From the NCBI GenBank assembly GCA_002722295.1, contig PBLF01000022.1, positions 1-50,589 on the forward strand: a DNA stretch of 50,589 bases, written 5' to 3'. Within the stretch, counting starts at the first letter, position 1. Each line of letters starts with the position of its first letter. The stretch comes from Stappia sp. Lineage in GTDB: Bacteria > Pseudomonadota > Alphaproteobacteria > Rhizobiales > Stappiaceae. This document shows positions 39,710 to 50,589 of the stretch, one piece after another. Below the pieces are notes generated by a model. The model was not told where the DNA came from and searched no databases. It worked only from the letters and a program-made list of their open reading frames with translations. The position numbers and the translations under genes are program-made.

Positions 39710-41023
39710 TCAGCCTTCGCCCTGTCGCTCCCGGCGCAGGCGCGCCCAGTAATCGAGCCGCTTTCTCAACTCGCGCTCGAAACCACGCTCCGGCGGATCG
39801 TAGAAGGACTGGCGCCCAAGGCTTTCGGGAAAGTAGTCCTGACCCGAGAAGGCGTCGGGCTGGTCGTGGTCGTAGGCGTAGCCGTCGCTGTAGCCTTCCG
39901 CCTTCATCAGCTTCGTCGGCGCGTTGAGGATATGCTTGGGTGGAAGCAGCGAGCCGTTGGCCTTGGCCATGCGCATGGCGCTCTTGTAGGCGGTGTAGAC
40001 GGCATTCGATTTCGGTGCCGTCGCCAGGTAGACGACCGACTGGGCCAGCGCCAGTTCGCCCTCGGGCGACCCGAGCATCTGATAGGCATCGCGCGCGGCA
40101 TTGGCCTGCGTGAGCGCGTTGGGGTCGGCGAGCCCGATGTCCTCCACCGCCATGCGGATCAGACGCCGGGCGAGAAACAGCGGATCCTCGCCGCCATCGA
40201 GCATCCGGCAGAACCAGTAGAGCGCCGCATCGGGATCGGATCCGCGCACCGACTTGTGCAGGGCCGAGATCAGGTTGTAGTGGCCGTCGCGGGACTTGTC
40301 GTAGACCGGCGCCCGGCGCTGCACGAGATCCTGCAGCCGCGTCGCGTCGAACGTCTCGCCCTCACGCGCGGCGCGCCATACATCCTCCGCAAGCGTGAGC
40401 GCGGAGCGTCCGTCGCCGTCGGCCATGCGCAGCAGCGAGGCGCGAGCACCCTCGTCAAGCGGCAGGGGCCGCCCCTCCTCCTCTTCCGCGCGCGCAAGCA
40501 ACCGGTCCAGCGCCTCCTCGTCGAGGGTGCGGAAGGTAAGCACATGCGCCCGCGACAGGAGCGCCGCGTTGAGCTCGAAACTCGGGTTCTCCGTCGTCGC
40601 GCCGACGAGCGTGACCGTGCCGTCCTCCATCACCGGCAGGAAGCTGTCCTGCTGGGCGCGATTGAAACGATGGATCTCGTCCACGAACAGCAGCGTGCTT
40701 TTGCCGGTCAGGCGGGCGGCGCGCGCCGCCTCGAACACCTTCTTGAGTTCGGCAACACCGGTGAAGATCGCCGACACCTGCTCGAAACGCAGGTCCGTCG
40801 CATCCGCCAGCAGGCGGGCGACCGTGGTCTTTCCCGTTCCCGGAGGTCCCCAGAAGATGAGCGATCCCAGGCTGCGCCCGGCCAGCATCCGGCTCAGCAC
40901 GCCCTCGGGGCCAAGCAGGTGATCCTGACCGACCACATCCTCGAGCCGGGCCGGCCTCAACCGGTCCGCGAGCGGACGTGGAGTGTCCCCCGCAAGACCC
41001 GCCGCCTGAAAGAGATCGCTCAT
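39710..41023 (-). CDS. rarA: Replication-associated recombination protein RarA (MgsA)
   Basis: This 437-residue AAA+ ATPase acts at stalled replication forks. It shows MSDLFQAAGLAGDTPRPLAD then Walker A GPPGTGKTT (about residues 59-67), Walker B LFVDEIHRF with FNRAQQDSFLPVMEDGTVTL after it, sensor GATTENPSFELN, and the C-terminal RarA domain (DPDAALYWFCRMLDGGEDPL FLARRLIRMA). It is 15 bp upstream of the protease gene end, same strand, so the two may form an operon. Confidence 0.95.
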   Translation of the reverse strand: MSDLFQAAGLAGDTPRPLADRLRPARLEDVVGQDHLLGPEGVLSRMLAGRSLGSLIFWGPPGTGKTTVARLLADATDLRFEQVSAIFTGVAELKKVFEAARAARLTGKSTLLFVDEIHRFNRAQQDSFLPVMEDGTVTLVGATTENPSFELNAALLSRAHVLTFRTLDEEALDRLLARAEEEEGRPLPLDEGARASLLRMADGDGRSALTLAEDVWRAAREGETFDATRLQDLVQRRAPVYDKSRDGHYNLISALHKSVRGSDPDAALYWFCRMLDGGEDPLFLARRLIRMAVEDIGLADPNALTQANAARDAYQMLGSPEGELALAQSVVYLATAPKSNAVYTAYKSAMRMAKANGSLLPPKHILNAPTKLMKAEGYSDGYAYDHDQPDAFSGQDYFPESLGRQSFYDPPERGFERELRKRLDYWARLRRERQGEG

Positions 41024-41038
41024 GTCCCGGTCCCCGGA

Positions 41039-42541
41039 TCAGCCGCGCAGGGCGATGCGCAAAACGCGCCCGCCACGCTTGATCTCGAGCCGCCAGATCC
41101 CCGGATCGCCACTGGCGATACGGGAAAGCTCACGGGTCGAACCCACCGCGCGGCCATTGACGCTGAGCACGATGTCACCCGGCTGAAGCCCGACGCGCGC
41201 GGCCGTCGAGCCTGGCTGGAGTTCGCTGATGACGACGCCGTCCTCGAAATCGTCGAGACGAAGTTCCATCGCGACAGCCGGCGAGAGATTGAGAACCGTC
41301 GCGCCGGCGAAGGGCGAATAGCCGTCGATCAGCCGCGAGTCACGCGCAACGGTCTCGGGCGCCGGTTCCAGCGCCACGTCAAGCTCCACGCTCCCCCCCG
41401 GCCGCAGGACGGAAAAGGTCACGCTGGAGCCGACATTGCGGTTGGAAAACCGGTAGCCGAAGCTGTCGGGATCCGTGATCTCCGCATCCCCGACACGGGT
41501 GATGAGATCCCCGACCTTGAGGCCCGCACGCTCGGCCGGCGACCCCTCGTGAACGGAGGTGACGAGAACGCCCGTCGGACGGTCGAGCCCAAGAGCCTCG
41601 GCGATCTCGGCCCCGACGCTCTGCAGGCTGGCGCCCAGCCAGGGACGGTGAACCTTTCCGTCCCCTTCCGAGGCCGTCACGACGAAACGGACCATGTTGG
41701 AGGGAATGGCGAAACCGATGCCGTTCGACCCGCCTGACCGGGAGTAGATGGCGGAATTGATCCCCACCAGCCGGCCCTGCATGTCGACAAGCGCGCCCCC
41801 GGAGTTGCCCGGATTGATGGCCGCGTCCGTCTGGATGAAGAACTGGTAGTCGGACACTCCGACGCGTGTGCGCGCCAGCGCCGAGACGATGCCCTGGGTC
41901 ACCGTTTGCCCCACTCCGAACGGGTTGCCGATCGCGAGAACGATGTCGCCGACCGCCAGTTCGTCGGAATCGGCGAAGGGCAGGAACGGCAGGTCCTCGT
42001 CGAGATCCTTCACCTTGAGGATCGCGAGATCCGTGCGTTCGTCCTTGAGCACGATGTCGGCGTCGAACTCGCGACGGTCGGCAAGCGCGACGCGGACCTC
42101 GTCCGCATTGGCGATGACATGGTAGTTGGTGATGATCGTGCCGTCGGCGGAAATGATCACGCCGGATCCAAGCGACGATTCCACGCGCTTGCGCTGCTGC
42201 CCTCGCATACCGTCCGGGCCGCCGAAGAAACGCCGGAAGAAGGGATCGTCGAAAAAGGGCGAGGCCGGACGGCTCTCCACCGTGCGGCTGGCATAGACAT
42301 TGACGACCGCGGGCCGGGCCTGCGCGACGACCGGCGCGAACGACAGCGTGAGTTCGGCCGCCGAACGCGGCACGCTGCGATCCTGCGCCTGCGCGCTTCC
42401 ACCGACGGGCAGGAGCAAGGCGGGAACGAGCGCGAGCATCCCCAGCAGGGACAGACGGAATCCTCGCCGACGACCTTGCGCGGAAGCGCGAGGCGCCCCG
42501 GTCTTGTCCGTTGACGACATATGCAGCTTCGGCAGGTCCAT
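41039..42541 (-). CDS. Periplasmic serine protease, DegP/HtrA family
   Basis: This 500-residue protein begins with a signal sequence (FRLSLLGMLALVPALLLPVG then GSAQAQ). The trypsin-like domain has its histidine in TIITNYHVIANAD, aspartate in DERTDLAILKVKD and serine in NPGNSGGALVD. Two PDZ domains follow (about 290-370 and 400-490; VLVTSVHEGSPAERAGLKVG and GVVISELQPGSTAARVGLQP). It removes misfolded envelope proteins. The ATG at 42541 has a GAGGGAG ribosome site; ATG at 42520 is a possible internal start but has none. Confidence 0.93.
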   Translation of the reverse strand: MDLPKLHMSSTDKTGAPRASAQGRRRGFRLSLLGMLALVPALLLPVGGSAQAQDRSVPRSAAELTLSFAPVVAQARPAVVNVYASRTVESRPASPFFDDPFFRRFFGGPDGMRGQQRKRVESSLGSGVIISADGTIITNYHVIANADEVRVALADRREFDADIVLKDERTDLAILKVKDLDEDLPFLPFADSDELAVGDIVLAIGNPFGVGQTVTQGIVSALARTRVGVSDYQFFIQTDAAINPGNSGGALVDMQGRLVGINSAIYSRSGGSNGIGFAIPSNMVRFVVTASEGDGKVHRPWLGASLQSVGAEIAEALGLDRPTGVLVTSVHEGSPAERAGLKVGDLITRVGDAEITDPDSFGYRFSNRNVGSSVTFSVLRPGGSVELDVALEPAPETVARDSRLIDGYSPFAGATVLNLSPAVAMELRLDDFEDGVVISELQPGSTAARVGLQPGDIVLSVNGRAVGSTRELSRIASGDPGIWRLEIKRGGRVLRIALRG

Positions 42542-42671
42542 GGGCGGCTAGCTCCCTCGCAATGCAGCGTATCGGGCCCGGGCACCGATCCGCCGCAGGC
42601 TCTCGCGCGTGGCGTCCGCCATACATGCCAGATTGGGGCGAAACGTGGCAATGCGGCATGTCCGAACGCGA

Positions 42672-42700
42672 AACGGCCGCCGGGATCCCCGGCGGCCGTT
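42672..42700. terminator. Bidirectional terminator between protease and chemoreceptor genes
   Basis: AACGGCCGCCGGG (42672-42684) and CCCGGCGGCCGTT (42688-42700) form a perfect 13-bp stem with a 3-nt loop. The minus-strand side is followed by TTTCGCG, suiting the end of the chemoreceptor transcript; on the plus side a looser TCTTCTTTT follows. Confidence 0.75.
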
Positions 42701-42745
42701 CCACATCTTCTTTTCAGCGAACGGCGGCGTACCGCCCTCCGCGGC

Positions 42746-44938
42746 TCAGGCGGAGCGCACCTGGCCCAGGAAGTTCTTCACCTCCCGGTCGAGGTGATCG
42801 GCCTGCTCCGACAGCTCCGTGACGGAACGCGAGAACATGTTGGCCGAATCGCGGGCCTGCTCGGACATGCTGCGCACCTCGGAGATGTCGTCCGACACCT
42901 TCGACGTACCGCCGGCGGCACGCTGGGTGTTCTCGGCGATGCTCTGGGTCGCGAAGCTCTGCTCGGTGACGGCAGCCGAAACGTCGGTGACCGACTGGCT
43001 GATCTCGCCGATCGTGACCTGAATCTCCCCGATGGCGGAGACGGCCTCGTCGGTGGCGCCGCGGATCGCATCGATCTGCTGCTGGATCTCGCCGGTCGCC
43101 TTGCCCGTCTGGGATGCCAGTTCCTTGACCTCGGCGGCAACCACCGCGAAGCCCTTGCCCGCCTCGCCGGCACGCGCCGCCTCGATGGTGGCATTCAGCG
43201 CCAGAAGGTTTGTCTGGTCGGCGATGTCGCTGATGAGCGTCACCACCTCGCCGATCCGGTTGGCGGCCTCGGCCAGCGAACGCACCGTGGAGTTGGTGGA
43301 ATTCGCCCGCTCCGTCGCCGTCTGGGCAATGGTCGAGGACCGTTCGATGAGCGAGGAGATTTCCTGGATCGAGCTGGAAAGCTGATCGGACGCCGTCGCG
43401 ATCGACTGCACCTCGTTCATGGCATCCGACGACATGGACGCCGCTCGCTCGGAGGTTTCGCCCGAAACCTCGGTCATCTGGCGCATGGTATCGGCGGAAC
43501 TGCGCAGGCTCTCCACCGAACGGGCCACGCTGTCGACGACCTGACCGACGCTCGCCTCGAAGTCCGACGCGAGATCGGACAGCATCTGCTGACGCTGTTC
43601 GGCCTGGCTGCGCGCAAGCTGCGCCTCCTGGGCCGCGCGCTGTTCCTGTTCCTCAGCCGCATTCTGGCGAATGAGGACGACGGCACGGCCGATGTCGCCG
43701 ATCTCGTCGCCGCGCTTGGCGGCGGCGATCTCGGTGGTGGTGTCACCGGCGGCAATCGACTCAAGCGCACGAACCAGCGCATGAAGCGGACGGGTGATCG
43801 AGCGCGAGAAGAGAAGCGCGACGACGATCGCGATGCCCACCGTCACAAGGGTGAGGATGATCATCGAGTTGCGCATCTCGGTGACCGCGGCAAGCGTCTC
43901 GTCGATGTCCCGCTCGGCCACGACCGCGAAACGGGTGCCGCCGATGGAAAGCGGCGTCGCCACCGTCATGCGGTCGACACCGCTGGCCGAATGCACCACG
44001 CCCTCGCCTTCGCTGCCGTTGAGGGCGGCGCGCACCACATCATTGTCGGCGGTTGCGACCAGCGCGGTCGACTCGGCGGCGCGGGGCTTGTCGGTGACAA
44101 CCCGTCCGTCCTCATCGACGATATAGACCTGTCCGGTCTCGCCAAGGTCGGCCAGATCACCAGCGATGCCGCCCAGGAAGTCGGCATCGACACGGATGAC
44201 GATCACGCCTGCGAGGTTGGAGCCGTTGAACTTGGTGATATAGGCGGGCTGGGCGATGAACAGCGAGGGCTTGCCGCCGGCAGGAGCATAGAACTCGTAG
44301 CTGGAAACGAACTGCTCGCCGGCCTCGGCGGCCATCGCCTTGTTGTAGACATCTGCAAGAGCGGTGTCCGCAAGCGCCTGATCCGTCACGGACAGCAGGA
44401 AGTCATCCGACTTCGTGACGCTGTAGAGCACCTGCCCCTTGGCGTTGATCGCGTAGATGTCCGCATAGCCGTTGTTCTTCCACGCCGCGTAGAAACCGCT
44501 GTGCAGCTCGGAATGGCGCCAGGCATAGAGCGTCTTGTTGTTCTTGCCGGTCAGCTCCGCACGCCCGGCCGCATCGAGGCCTTCCGGCTGGAAGTAGCCA
44601 AGCAGCGTCGCGCGCTCCTGGTCGATGCTCGACATCGCCGAATCCAGCTCGGAAAAGGCGAGCGCCGTCGCGGCGCCGGAGACCGTGGTGGAAAGGTCGC
44701 CCAGAAGCATGTTCATCTTGGCGTCGATCAGCCCGGTGCGTGCTTTCGAAACCATGGCCAGCTCACCGGTGGCGGAATCGGTCAGCCCGCCACGCGCATT
44801 GAGATAACCACCGATTCCGACCGCCGCGCAGGCCGCAAAGACCAGACCGACCACCAGAACGGGAACGACAACGGAAAGTTTCATAAACCGATTACCGGCA
44901 CGAGCCTGCGGCTCGGACGCCTCGGACGTCTCAGACAT
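42746..44938 (-). CDS. Methyl-accepting chemotaxis protein with Cache domain
   Basis: This 730-residue receptor has an N-terminal transmembrane segment ([20 protein letters not shown], about residues 23-42), a large periplasmic Cache-type sensor (about 45-305; [20 protein letters not shown] and [18 protein letters not shown]), a second membrane segment ([20 protein letters not shown], about 320), a HAMP domain and a cytoplasmic signalling domain with the conserved hairpin [25 protein letters not shown] and [13 protein letters not shown]. The start at 44938 has GGAGG 6 nt upstream. It senses a small ligand for chemotaxis; the ligand is unknown. Confidence 0.95.
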   Translation of the reverse strand: MSETSEASEPQARAGNRFMKLSVVVPVLVVGLVFAACAAVGIGGYLNARGGLTDSATGELAMVSKARTGLIDAKMNMLLGDLSTTVSGAATALAFSELDSAMSSIDQERATLLGYFQPEGLDAAGRAELTGKNNKTLYAWRHSELHSGFYAAWKNNGYADIYAINAKGQVLYSVTKSDDFLLSVTDQALADTALADVYNKAMAAEAGEQFVSSYEFYAPAGGKPSLFIAQPAYITKFNGSNLAGVIVIRVDADFLGGIAGDLADLGETGQVYIVDEDGRVVTDKPRAAESTALVATADNDVVRAALNGSEGEGVVHSASGVDRMTVATPLSIGGTRFAVVAERDIDETLAAVTEMRNSMIILTLVTVGIAIVVALLFSRSITRPLHALVRALESIAAGDTTTEIAAAKRGDEIGDIGRAVVLIRQNAAEEQEQRAAQEAQLARSQAEQRQQMLSDLASDFEASVGQVVDSVARSVESLRSSADTMRQMTEVSGETSERAASMSSDAMNEVQSIATASDQLSSSIQEISSLIERSSTIAQTATERANSTNSTVRSLAEAANRIGEVVTLISDIADQTNLLALNATIEAARAGEAGKGFAVVAAEVKELASQTGKATGEIQQQIDAIRGATDEAVSAIGEIQVTIGEISQSVTDVSAAVTEQSFATQSIAENTQRAAGGTSKVSDDISEVRSMSEQARDSANMFSRSVTELSEQADHLDREVKNFLGQVRSA

Positions 44939-45045
44939 CACACCCCTCCGACTGAACGTGGGACCCCAGATGTCGCTAACGTAGGCGTGTGGTTGTTAAA
45001 AGAACGATAATCGCGCGTTGTAAATCGCGTTCAATTTCAATGTCT

Positions 45046-45100
45046 TAAAAAACAAAAAACGCGCCGCGAAGACTTCCCTTAGGGAAGCCCTCGCGGCGCG
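45046..45100 (-). terminator. Terminator of the ribosomal-protein/rpoA operon
   Basis: CGCGCCGCGA (minus strand, 45091-45100) pairs with TCGCGGCGCG (45060-45069), and an internal stem CTTCCCTAAGGGAAG adds to it. TTTTTTGTTTTTT follows (45047-45059). It is the strong end of the rplQ transcript. Confidence 0.92.
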
Positions 45101-45109
45101 CCGGATCAA

Positions 45110-45535
45110 TTACGCAGCGTCTTCAGAAGCCTGCTCGGCCTCGACGCGGGCACGGTCCACGGCACCACGGGCCTCGACGTCGCGATCGACGAACTCGATC
45201 ACGGCGAGCGGCGCGTTGTCGCCATGGCGGAAGCCGGCCTTGAGGACGCGGGTGTAACCACCGTTGCGGCCCTTGTAGCGCTCCGCAAGCGTGTCGAACA
45301 GCTTGCGGACGAGCACGACGTCGCGGATCTCCGCGATCGCCTGGCGACGTGCGTGCAGGTCACCACGCTTGCCCAGGGTAACAAGCTTCTCGACGATCGG
45401 ACGCAGTTCCTTCGCCTTGGGAAGGGTGGTCACGATCTGCTCATGCTCGATCAGGGACGCCGACATGTTGGCGAACATCGCCTTGCGGTGGCTCGACGTC
45501 CGGTTGAGCTTGCGACCGCGATTGCCGTGGCGCAT
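45110..45535 (-). CDS. rplQ: 50S ribosomal protein L17
   Basis: This 141-residue protein ([40 protein letters not shown]) is a full-length L17 of the large subunit, located near the exit tunnel. Its C-terminal acidic extension ([20 protein letters not shown]) is typical of alphaproteobacteria. It is the last gene of the operon. Confidence 0.98.
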   Translation of the reverse strand: MRHGNRGRKLNRTSSHRKAMFANMSASLIEHEQIVTTLPKAKELRPIVEKLVTLGKRGDLHARRQAIAEIRDVVLVRKLFDTLAERYKGRNGGYTRVLKAGFRHGDNAPLAVIEFVDRDVEARGAVDRARVEAEQASEDAA

Positions 45536-45604
45536 GGCTCTCTCCTTTTCTAGTGAGGGCGGATCAGGCCGCCTCTCGATACCGGGAAGACCGCGCTTGC
45601 GCGA

Positions 45605-46627
45605 TCAGTACTGATGATCTTCGTAGCGCTTGGCGAGCTCGTCAATGTTCTCCGGCGGCCAGTTGGCGACCTCCATGCCGAGATGGAGACCCATCTGGGC
45701 GAGAACTTCCTTGATCTCGTTGAGCGACTTGCGGCCGAAATTCGGCGTGCGCAGCATCTCCGCCTCGGTCTTCTGAATGAGATCGCCAATATACACGATA
45801 TTGTCGTTCTTCAGACAGTTGGCCGAACGCACCGACAGCTCGAGCTCGTCGACCTTCTTGAGAAGCGCCGGGTTGAAAGCGAGTTCGGGGACGGTGTCCT
45901 CCTTCACCTCGCGACGCGGCTCCTCGAAGTTGACGAAGATCGAGAGCTGGTCCTGAAGGATGCGCGCGGCAAAGGCCACCGCGTCCTCGGGAGCAACCGA
46001 CCCGTCGGTCTCCACCGTGAGCGTGAGCTTGTCGTAGTCGAGCACCTGGCCCTCGCGGGTGTTCTCGACCTTGTAGGAGACCTTGCGCACCGGCGAATAG
46101 AGGCTGTCGACCGGGATGAGACCGATCGGCGCGTCTTCCGGACGGTTGCGCTCCGCAGGCACGTAACCCTTACCGGTGTTGACCGTGAACTCCATGCGGA
46201 TCTCGGCGCCCTCGTCGAGGGTGCACAGGACGAGATCGGGATTCAGAACCTCGATGTCGCCGACCGTCTGGATGTCACCGGCCGTCACCATGCCAGGACC
46301 CTGCTTGCGCACGACCATGCGCTTGGGGCCCTCACCCTGCATGCTGAGCGCGATCTCCTTGATGTTCAGGATGATGTCGGTGACATCCTCGCGAACACCC
46401 GGGATGGACGAAAACTCGTGCAGCACGCCGTCGATCTGGACGGCGGTGACCGCCGCACCCTGGAGCGACGACAGGAGAATGCGACGCAGCGCATTGCCGA
46501 GCGTCAGACCGAAACCACGCTCGAGCGGCTCGGCGACGACGGCGCCCAGAAGGCGCGGATCGTGACCGGGCTTTACCTCAAGCTTGTTCGGCTTGATCAG
46601 TTCCTGCCAGTTCTTGTGAATGCTCAA
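45605..46627 (-). CDS. rpoA: RNA polymerase alpha subunit
   Basis: This 340-residue protein forms the assembly platform of RNA polymerase. The N-terminal domain (residues 1-230) starts [17 protein letters not shown]; the C-terminal domain has [20 protein letters not shown] and [20 protein letters not shown] for UP elements and activators. A TTG start at 46627 with GGAGGAAAG 7 nt upstream gives the family length; the ATG further upstream would add 37 residues absent from relatives. Confidence 0.97.
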   Translation of the reverse strand: MSIHKNWQELIKPNKLEVKPGHDPRLLGAVVAEPLERGFGLTLGNALRRILLSSLQGAAVTAVQIDGVLHEFSSIPGVREDVTDIILNIKEIALSMQGEGPKRMVVRKQGPGMVTAGDIQTVGDIEVLNPDLVLCTLDEGAEIRMEFTVNTGKGYVPAERNRPEDAPIGLIPVDSLYSPVRKVSYKVENTREGQVLDYDKLTLTVETDGSVAPEDAVAFAARILQDQLSIFVNFEEPRREVKEDTVPELAFNPALLKKVDELELSVRSANCLKNDNIVYIGDLIQKTEAEMLRTPNFGRKSLNEIKEVLAQMGLHLGMEVANWPPENIDELAKRYEDHQY

Positions 46628-46709
46628 TATCTTTCCTCCGGCTGTCCCGCCGGTGCCGCGTACGGTCCGGCCATGCTGTGCCATGGGAATGAAGGGAGTG
46701 CGACTGGTC

Positions 46710-47100
<391 letters not shown>

Positions 47101-47172
47101 TGTCTTGTCCTTTGCTCGATCTCGTCACCGCCGTTGACCGGCGGCTCCACCGAACCGATCCGTGATCGGAAC

Positions 47173-47541
47173 TTACTTCTTCTTGCCGGCGATCGGCTTC
47201 GCCGGACCCTTGCGGGTACGGGCGTTCGTGTGCGTCCGCTGGCCGCGCACCGGCAGGCCACGACGGTGACGCAGGCCGCGGTAGCAGCCAAGGTCCATCA
47301 GACGCTTGATGTTCATCGCCACTTCGCGGCGAAGGTCGCCCTCGACGATGTAGTCGCGGTCGATCGTCTCGCGCATCGCCAGAACTTCAGCGTCGCTGAG
47401 CTCGTTGACGCGGCGCTCCGGAGCGATGTTCACCTTCTGGATGATCTCCTGGGCGAACTTCGGGCCGATGCCGTGAATGTACTGAAGCGCGATGACGACG
47501 CGCTTGTTCGTCGGAATGTTGACGCCTGCGATACGGGCCAA
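47173..47541 (-). CDS. rpsM: 30S ribosomal protein S13
   Basis: This 122-residue protein ([25 protein letters not shown]) binds 16S rRNA at the head of the small subunit. The usual S13 start MARIAGVN corresponds to a TTG at 47541 that has GGAGACGGCA before it. An ATG 12 bp upstream (47553) would add META and overlap the ribosome site, so TTG is preferred. Confidence 0.96.
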   Translation of the reverse strand: MARIAGVNIPTNKRVVIALQYIHGIGPKFAQEIIQKVNIAPERRVNELSDAEVLAMRETIDRDYIVEGDLRREVAMNIKRLMDLGCYRGLRHRRGLPVRGQRTHTNARTRKGPAKPIAGKKK

Positions 47542-47702
47542 TGCCGTCTCCATGTTCGGGCGCCCTTCCTGTCATGGAAGAAGCGCCGGGTTGCCCCCGC
47601 GTCCGGTGGAGCCCGGCCCTTGCGGGGAATCAGGTGCACAAACGCATCCGTGCCGCGCTGGCCGCGCGACGCGAATGCGGATCTTGTGGCAGAGCGGGAG
47701 CC

Positions 47703-48299
47703 TTAGCTTGCCGCCGACACTGCGTCAAGCGCGGAATCGATCTGCGCCGACACGTCATCGATCGACTTCATGCCGTCGATGGCGGTGAGCAGACCACGCT
47801 CGCGATAGTAAGGCGCGACAACCGCCGTATCGCGATTGTAGGCCTCGAGACGCTGCTTGAAGATCTCGGGATCATCGTCCTTGCGCACGGGCTCGCCCGC
47901 CGCCTTGGCCTCCGAGGCCCGCTTGATGATCCGGTTCACGAGCTGGGTCTGGTCGACCTCGAGTTCGAGAACGGCATCCAGCTTCAGCCCTTTCTCCTCC
48001 AGCATCCGGTCCAGGGCCTCGGCCTGGGCAAGGGTGCGGGGAAAACCGTCGAGAATGAACCCCTTGCGGGCATCCTCTTCCTCGATCCGGTCGGCGACGA
48101 TGCCGACCACGATCTCGTCGGACACCAGTCCGCCGGCATCCATGACGGCCTTGGCCTTCTGTCCCACCGGCGTCTGGGCCGCGACCGCGGCCCGGAGCAT
48201 GTCACCGGTCGAGAGCTGCGGAATGCCGTGCCTTGCGACCAGACGCGACGCCTGGGTTCCCTTGCCCGCCCCCGGCGGCCCGAGAAAGATCAACCTCAT
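47703..48299 (-). CDS. adk: Adenylate kinase
   Basis: This 198-residue enzyme interconverts ATP + AMP and 2 ADP. It shows the P-loop [10 protein letters not shown] at the start, [11 protein letters not shown], and [13 protein letters not shown]. It has the short LID form without a zinc site, as in many alphaproteobacteria. The ATG at 48299 overlaps the secY stop (ATGA). Confidence 0.97.
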   Translation of the reverse strand: MRLIFLGPPGAGKGTQASRLVARHGIPQLSTGDMLRAAVAAQTPVGQKAKAVMDAGGLVSDEIVVGIVADRIEEEDARKGFILDGFPRTLAQAEALDRMLEEKGLKLDAVLELEVDQTQLVNRIIKRASEAKAAGEPVRKDDDPEIFKQRLEAYNRDTAVVAPYYRERGLLTAIDGMKSIDDVSAQIDSALDAVSAAS

Positions 48300-49630
48300 C
48301 TGCGCTTCCCCCTGAGCTTCGACTTCTTCACCAGTCCCTCATACTGATGCGCGAGCAGATGGCCCTGGATCTGCGAAACCGTATCCATGGTCACGCTGAC
48401 GACGATCAGCAGCGAGGTGCCACCGAAGTAGAACGGAACGCCCGTCGCGGAAATGAGGAATTCGGGTAAGAGACAGACCAGGACGATGTAGATGGCGCCA
48501 ACAGCGGTGATGCGCGTCAGGACATAGTCGATGTACTGCGCGGTCCGCTCGCCCGGACGAATGCCCGGAATGAAGCCGCCGTGCTTCTTCAGGTTGTCGG
48601 CCGTATCCTCGGGATTGAACACGATCGCCGTGTAGAAGAAGCAGAAGAAGATGATCAGCGCCGAATAGAGCGCCATGTAGAGCGGCTGCCCGTGTCCGAG
48701 CAGTGCCGTCACCGTCGTAAGCCACCCGGACGCCTCCCCCGTCGTGCCGAGACCGGACAGCGTCGCGGGAACCAGCAGCAGCGAGGATGCGAAGATCGGA
48801 GGAATTACGCCGGCGGTGTTGAGCTTCAGCGGCAGGAACGAGGTGTTGCCCTCGAACATGCGGTTGCCCATCTGCCGCTTCGGATACTGGATCAGCAGGC
48901 GGCGCTGCGCGCGCTCCATGAACACGATCAGGGCGATCACGACCACCGACAGCAGCAGCAGCACGATGATGATCGGGGTCGCCAGCGCACCCTGGCGGCC
49001 AAGCTCGAGCGTCGAGGCAAGCGCGGCCGGAAGGCCTGCGACGATGCCCGCGAAGATGATGAGCGAAATGCCGTTGCCGATGCCGCGTGACGTGATCTGC
49101 TCGCCGAGCCACATCAGGAACATCGTACCACCGACCATCGTGATGACGGTGCTGATACGGAAGAACCAGCCCGGATCCGCCACCACGTTGGTGGCCGACT
49201 CCAGACCCACCGCAAGGCCATAGGCCTGCACCGTCGCCAGAAGCACGGTGCCGTAGCGGGTATACTGGTTGATGACCTTGCGGCCCTGTTCGCCTTCCTT
49301 CTTCAGCGCCTCGAGCGAGGGAACGACCGACGTGAGGAGCTGAATGATGATGGAGGCGGAGATGTACGGCATGATGCCGAGCGCAAGGATCGCCATGCGC
49401 GACACGGCACCGCCGGTGAACATGTTGAACAGGCCGACGATGCCATGCTGGGCCTGACCGAAGGCCTGCGCGAAGGCGTCGGGGTTGATTCCGGGAAGCG
49501 GCACGTAAGTGCCGAACCGATACACAAGAAGCGCACCCAGTGTGAACCAGATACGCTTCTTCAGTTCCTCGGCTTTGGCGAAAGCTGAAAAATTCAGATT
49601 AGCCGCTAGCTGTTCGGCAGCAGATGCCAT
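48296..49630 (-). CDS. secY: Preprotein translocase subunit SecY
   Basis: This 444-residue membrane channel has ten predicted transmembrane helices and family sequence such as [40 protein letters not shown] and [23 protein letters not shown]. It exports unfolded proteins with SecE, SecG and SecA and inserts membrane proteins. It lies between rplO and adk as in most bacteria. Confidence 0.97.
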   Translation of the reverse strand: MASAAEQLAANLNFSAFAKAEELKKRIWFTLGALLVYRFGTYVPLPGINPDAFAQAFGQAQHGIVGLFNMFTGGAVSRMAILALGIMPYISASIIIQLLTSVVPSLEALKKEGEQGRKVINQYTRYGTVLLATVQAYGLAVGLESATNVVADPGWFFRISTVITMVGGTMFLMWLGEQITSRGIGNGISLIIFAGIVAGLPAALASTLELGRQGALATPIIIVLLLLSVVVIALIVFMERAQRRLLIQYPKRQMGNRMFEGNTSFLPLKLNTAGVIPPIFASSLLLVPATLSGLGTTGEASGWLTTVTALLGHGQPLYMALYSALIIFFCFFYTAIVFNPEDTADNLKKHGGFIPGIRPGERTAQYIDYVLTRITAVGAIYIVLVCLLPEFLISATGVPFYFGGTSLLIVVSVTMDTVSQIQGHLLAHQYEGLVKKSKLRGKRR

Positions 49631-49678
49631 TCCAGGCTCCGGTCAGAAGAGTACGTTCGGAAGTGGGAAAACCCAGGC

Positions 49679-50149
49679 TTATTCAGCCTGGGCTCCGATA
49701 ATCGCGACCTTGCCGCCAGCCTTCTCGACCGCCTCGATGGCAGCCTTGGAGGCGCCGGCGATTTCGAAGGTGACCGCGGTCTTGAGCTCGCCGTCGGACA
49801 GGAGACGGACGCCGTCCTTGACGCGACGGATCACGCCGGCGGCCTTGAGGGCCTCCGCGTTGACCGTCTGCGACGCGTCGAGCTTGCCCGCCTCGATGGC
49901 GACCTGCACGCGACCGATGGAAACGGCCGTGTAGGACTTCGCGAAGATGTTCGTGAAGCCGCGCTTCGGCAGGCGACGGTGAAGCGGCATCTGGCCGCCC
50001 TCGAAGCCCTTGATGGCGACGCCCGAACGGGACTTCTGGCCCTTCACGCCACGTCCGCCGGTCTTGCCCTTGCCGGAGCCGATGCCGCGACCGACGCGCA
50101 TGCGGTCCTTCGTGGCACCCGGGTTGTCCCGGAGATCATTCAGTTTCAT
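49679..50149 (-). CDS. rplO: 50S ribosomal protein L15
   Basis: This 156-residue protein ([40 protein letters not shown]) is a complete L15, a late-assembling large-subunit protein that binds 23S rRNA. It is the gene before secY, as usual. Confidence 0.98.
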   Translation of the reverse strand: MKLNDLRDNPGATKDRMRVGRGIGSGKGKTGGRGVKGQKSRSGVAIKGFEGGQMPLHRRLPKRGFTNIFAKSYTAVSIGRVQVAIEAGKLDASQTVNAEALKAAGVIRRVKDGVRLLSDGELKTAVTFEIAGASKAAIEAVEKAGGKVAIIGAQAE

Positions 50150-50165
50150 TGTCTGTCTCCCGCAC

Positions 50166-50357
50166 TCACGCTTCGTCGACGACGCGCACGAGGTGCTGAA
50201 CCTTCCGGATCATGCCACGCACTTCCGGGGTGTCCTTCAGGGTCGAGCGCCGGCGCATCTTGTTGAGACCGAGGCCGACAAGAGTCGTCCGCTGGTCCTT
50301 CGGGCGCCGGATCGGGCTGCCCACCTGCTCGACCGTAACGGTCTTATCGTTCGCCAT
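50166..50357 (-). CDS. rpmD: 50S ribosomal protein L30
   Basis: This 63-residue protein contains [30 protein letters not shown] and [17 protein letters not shown], the full L30 fold. It lies between rpsE and rplO. Confidence 0.98.
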   Translation of the reverse strand: MANDKTVTVEQVGSPIRRPKDQRTTLVGLGLNKMRRRSTLKDTPEVRGMIRKVQHLVRVVDEA

Positions 50358-50399
50358 GGAACCAAGCCTTTCTCAAGCTGGGGTCGGCAGACGCCGGGA

Positions 50400-50589
50400 T
50401 CAACCCTCGGCGGCCGGGATGCTGTCGTCGATGTCGCGGCGACGCGACTGGATCTGCGACACCTTGAGGCCACGGCGGGCAGCGACCGAACGCGGGCTGT
50501 CCTCGTGCTTCAGCGCCTCGAAGGTCGCCCGAACCATGTTGTACGGGTTCGCCGAACCCAGCGACTTCGCCACCACGTCCTGGACGCCG
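50400..50589 (-). CDS. rpsE: 30S ribosomal protein S5, C-terminal part
   Basis: The last 62 residues of S5 are present ([40 protein letters not shown], ending SIPAAEG); the gene continues past the window. S5 helps decoding fidelity. Stop at 50400-50402. Confidence 0.97.
   Translation of the reverse strand, partial: GVQDVVAKSLGSANPYNMVRATFEALKHEDSPRSVAARRGLKVSQIQSRRRDIDDSIPAAEG

Noticed and set aside
42521..45010. An 829-codon plus-strand open frame
   Set aside because: Antisense shadow of the chemoreceptor gene, whose own domains are unmistakable.

Overview
The window is high-GC DNA from an alphaproteobacterium, probably of the order Hyphomicrobiales. This rests on the gene order of its ribosomal-protein/secY/adk/rpoA operon, a lipB-linked FliN-type gene, and the protein style throughout. 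It has two parts. Positions 1 to about 35,041 are a lambda-like siphovirus prophage. Positions 35,041 to 50,589 are ordinary chromosome. The prophage is inserted at the 3' end of a tRNA-Leu(GAG) gene (35041-35127, minus strand), with the integrase gene ending 56 bp from the tRNA. Its other end is not in the window.

Prophage layout, right to left. An integrase operon on the plus strand (32443-34985) carries a tiny leader ORF, a membrane peptide, a GapR/DUF2312 nucleoid protein, an ASCH-domain protein and a tyrosine integrase. It starts from a promoter whose spacer holds a CI-type operator. A LexA/S24-type CI repressor (31590-32297) diverges from a small Cro-like gene (31316-31504). Four copies of a palindromic operator (AGGA-N4-TCC) lie in pairs on the two sides of cI. 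The minus-strand early genes (26928-30603) are short, often overlap by ATGA or GTGA, and lead to a replication-type HTH protein. Two related small ORFs and an orphan HicB run antisense to them. A membrane-anchored thermonuclease sits next to a candidate cos region with four copies of an 8-mer.

The late genes (1-25470, minus strand) follow lambda order: terminase small and large, portal, gpW, S49 protease with nested scaffold, decoration protein, gpE-type capsid, connectors, tail tube, G/GT chaperones with a clear GGGAAAC -1 frameshift site, tape measure, M/L/K-like proteins, tip protein J, three small tail proteins and an S74-chaperone tail fibre. The lysis cassette follows: holin, GH24 endolysin with two membrane segments, an Rz/Rz1-like spanin pair and one more membrane coiled-coil protein.

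The most unusual element lies between the fibre genes and the holin. At 2074-2261 there are four type I-E-like CRISPR repeats. The first spacer has the standard 32-nt length; the next two are only 20 nt and resemble each other. The array is followed in the same direction by a strong intrinsic terminator, and no cas gene is present. The whole fibre-plus-array segment is bracketed by two copies of a terminator sharing a 21-bp identical block, as expected of an exchangeable cassette.

Chromosomal part: a FliN-like motor-switch protein, lipB, folB, a patatin-like lipase, rarA, a DegP/HtrA protease, a Cache-HAMP chemoreceptor, then rplQ, rpoA, rpsK, rpsM, adk, secY, rplO, rpmD and the end of rpsE. 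All reading frames there look intact.
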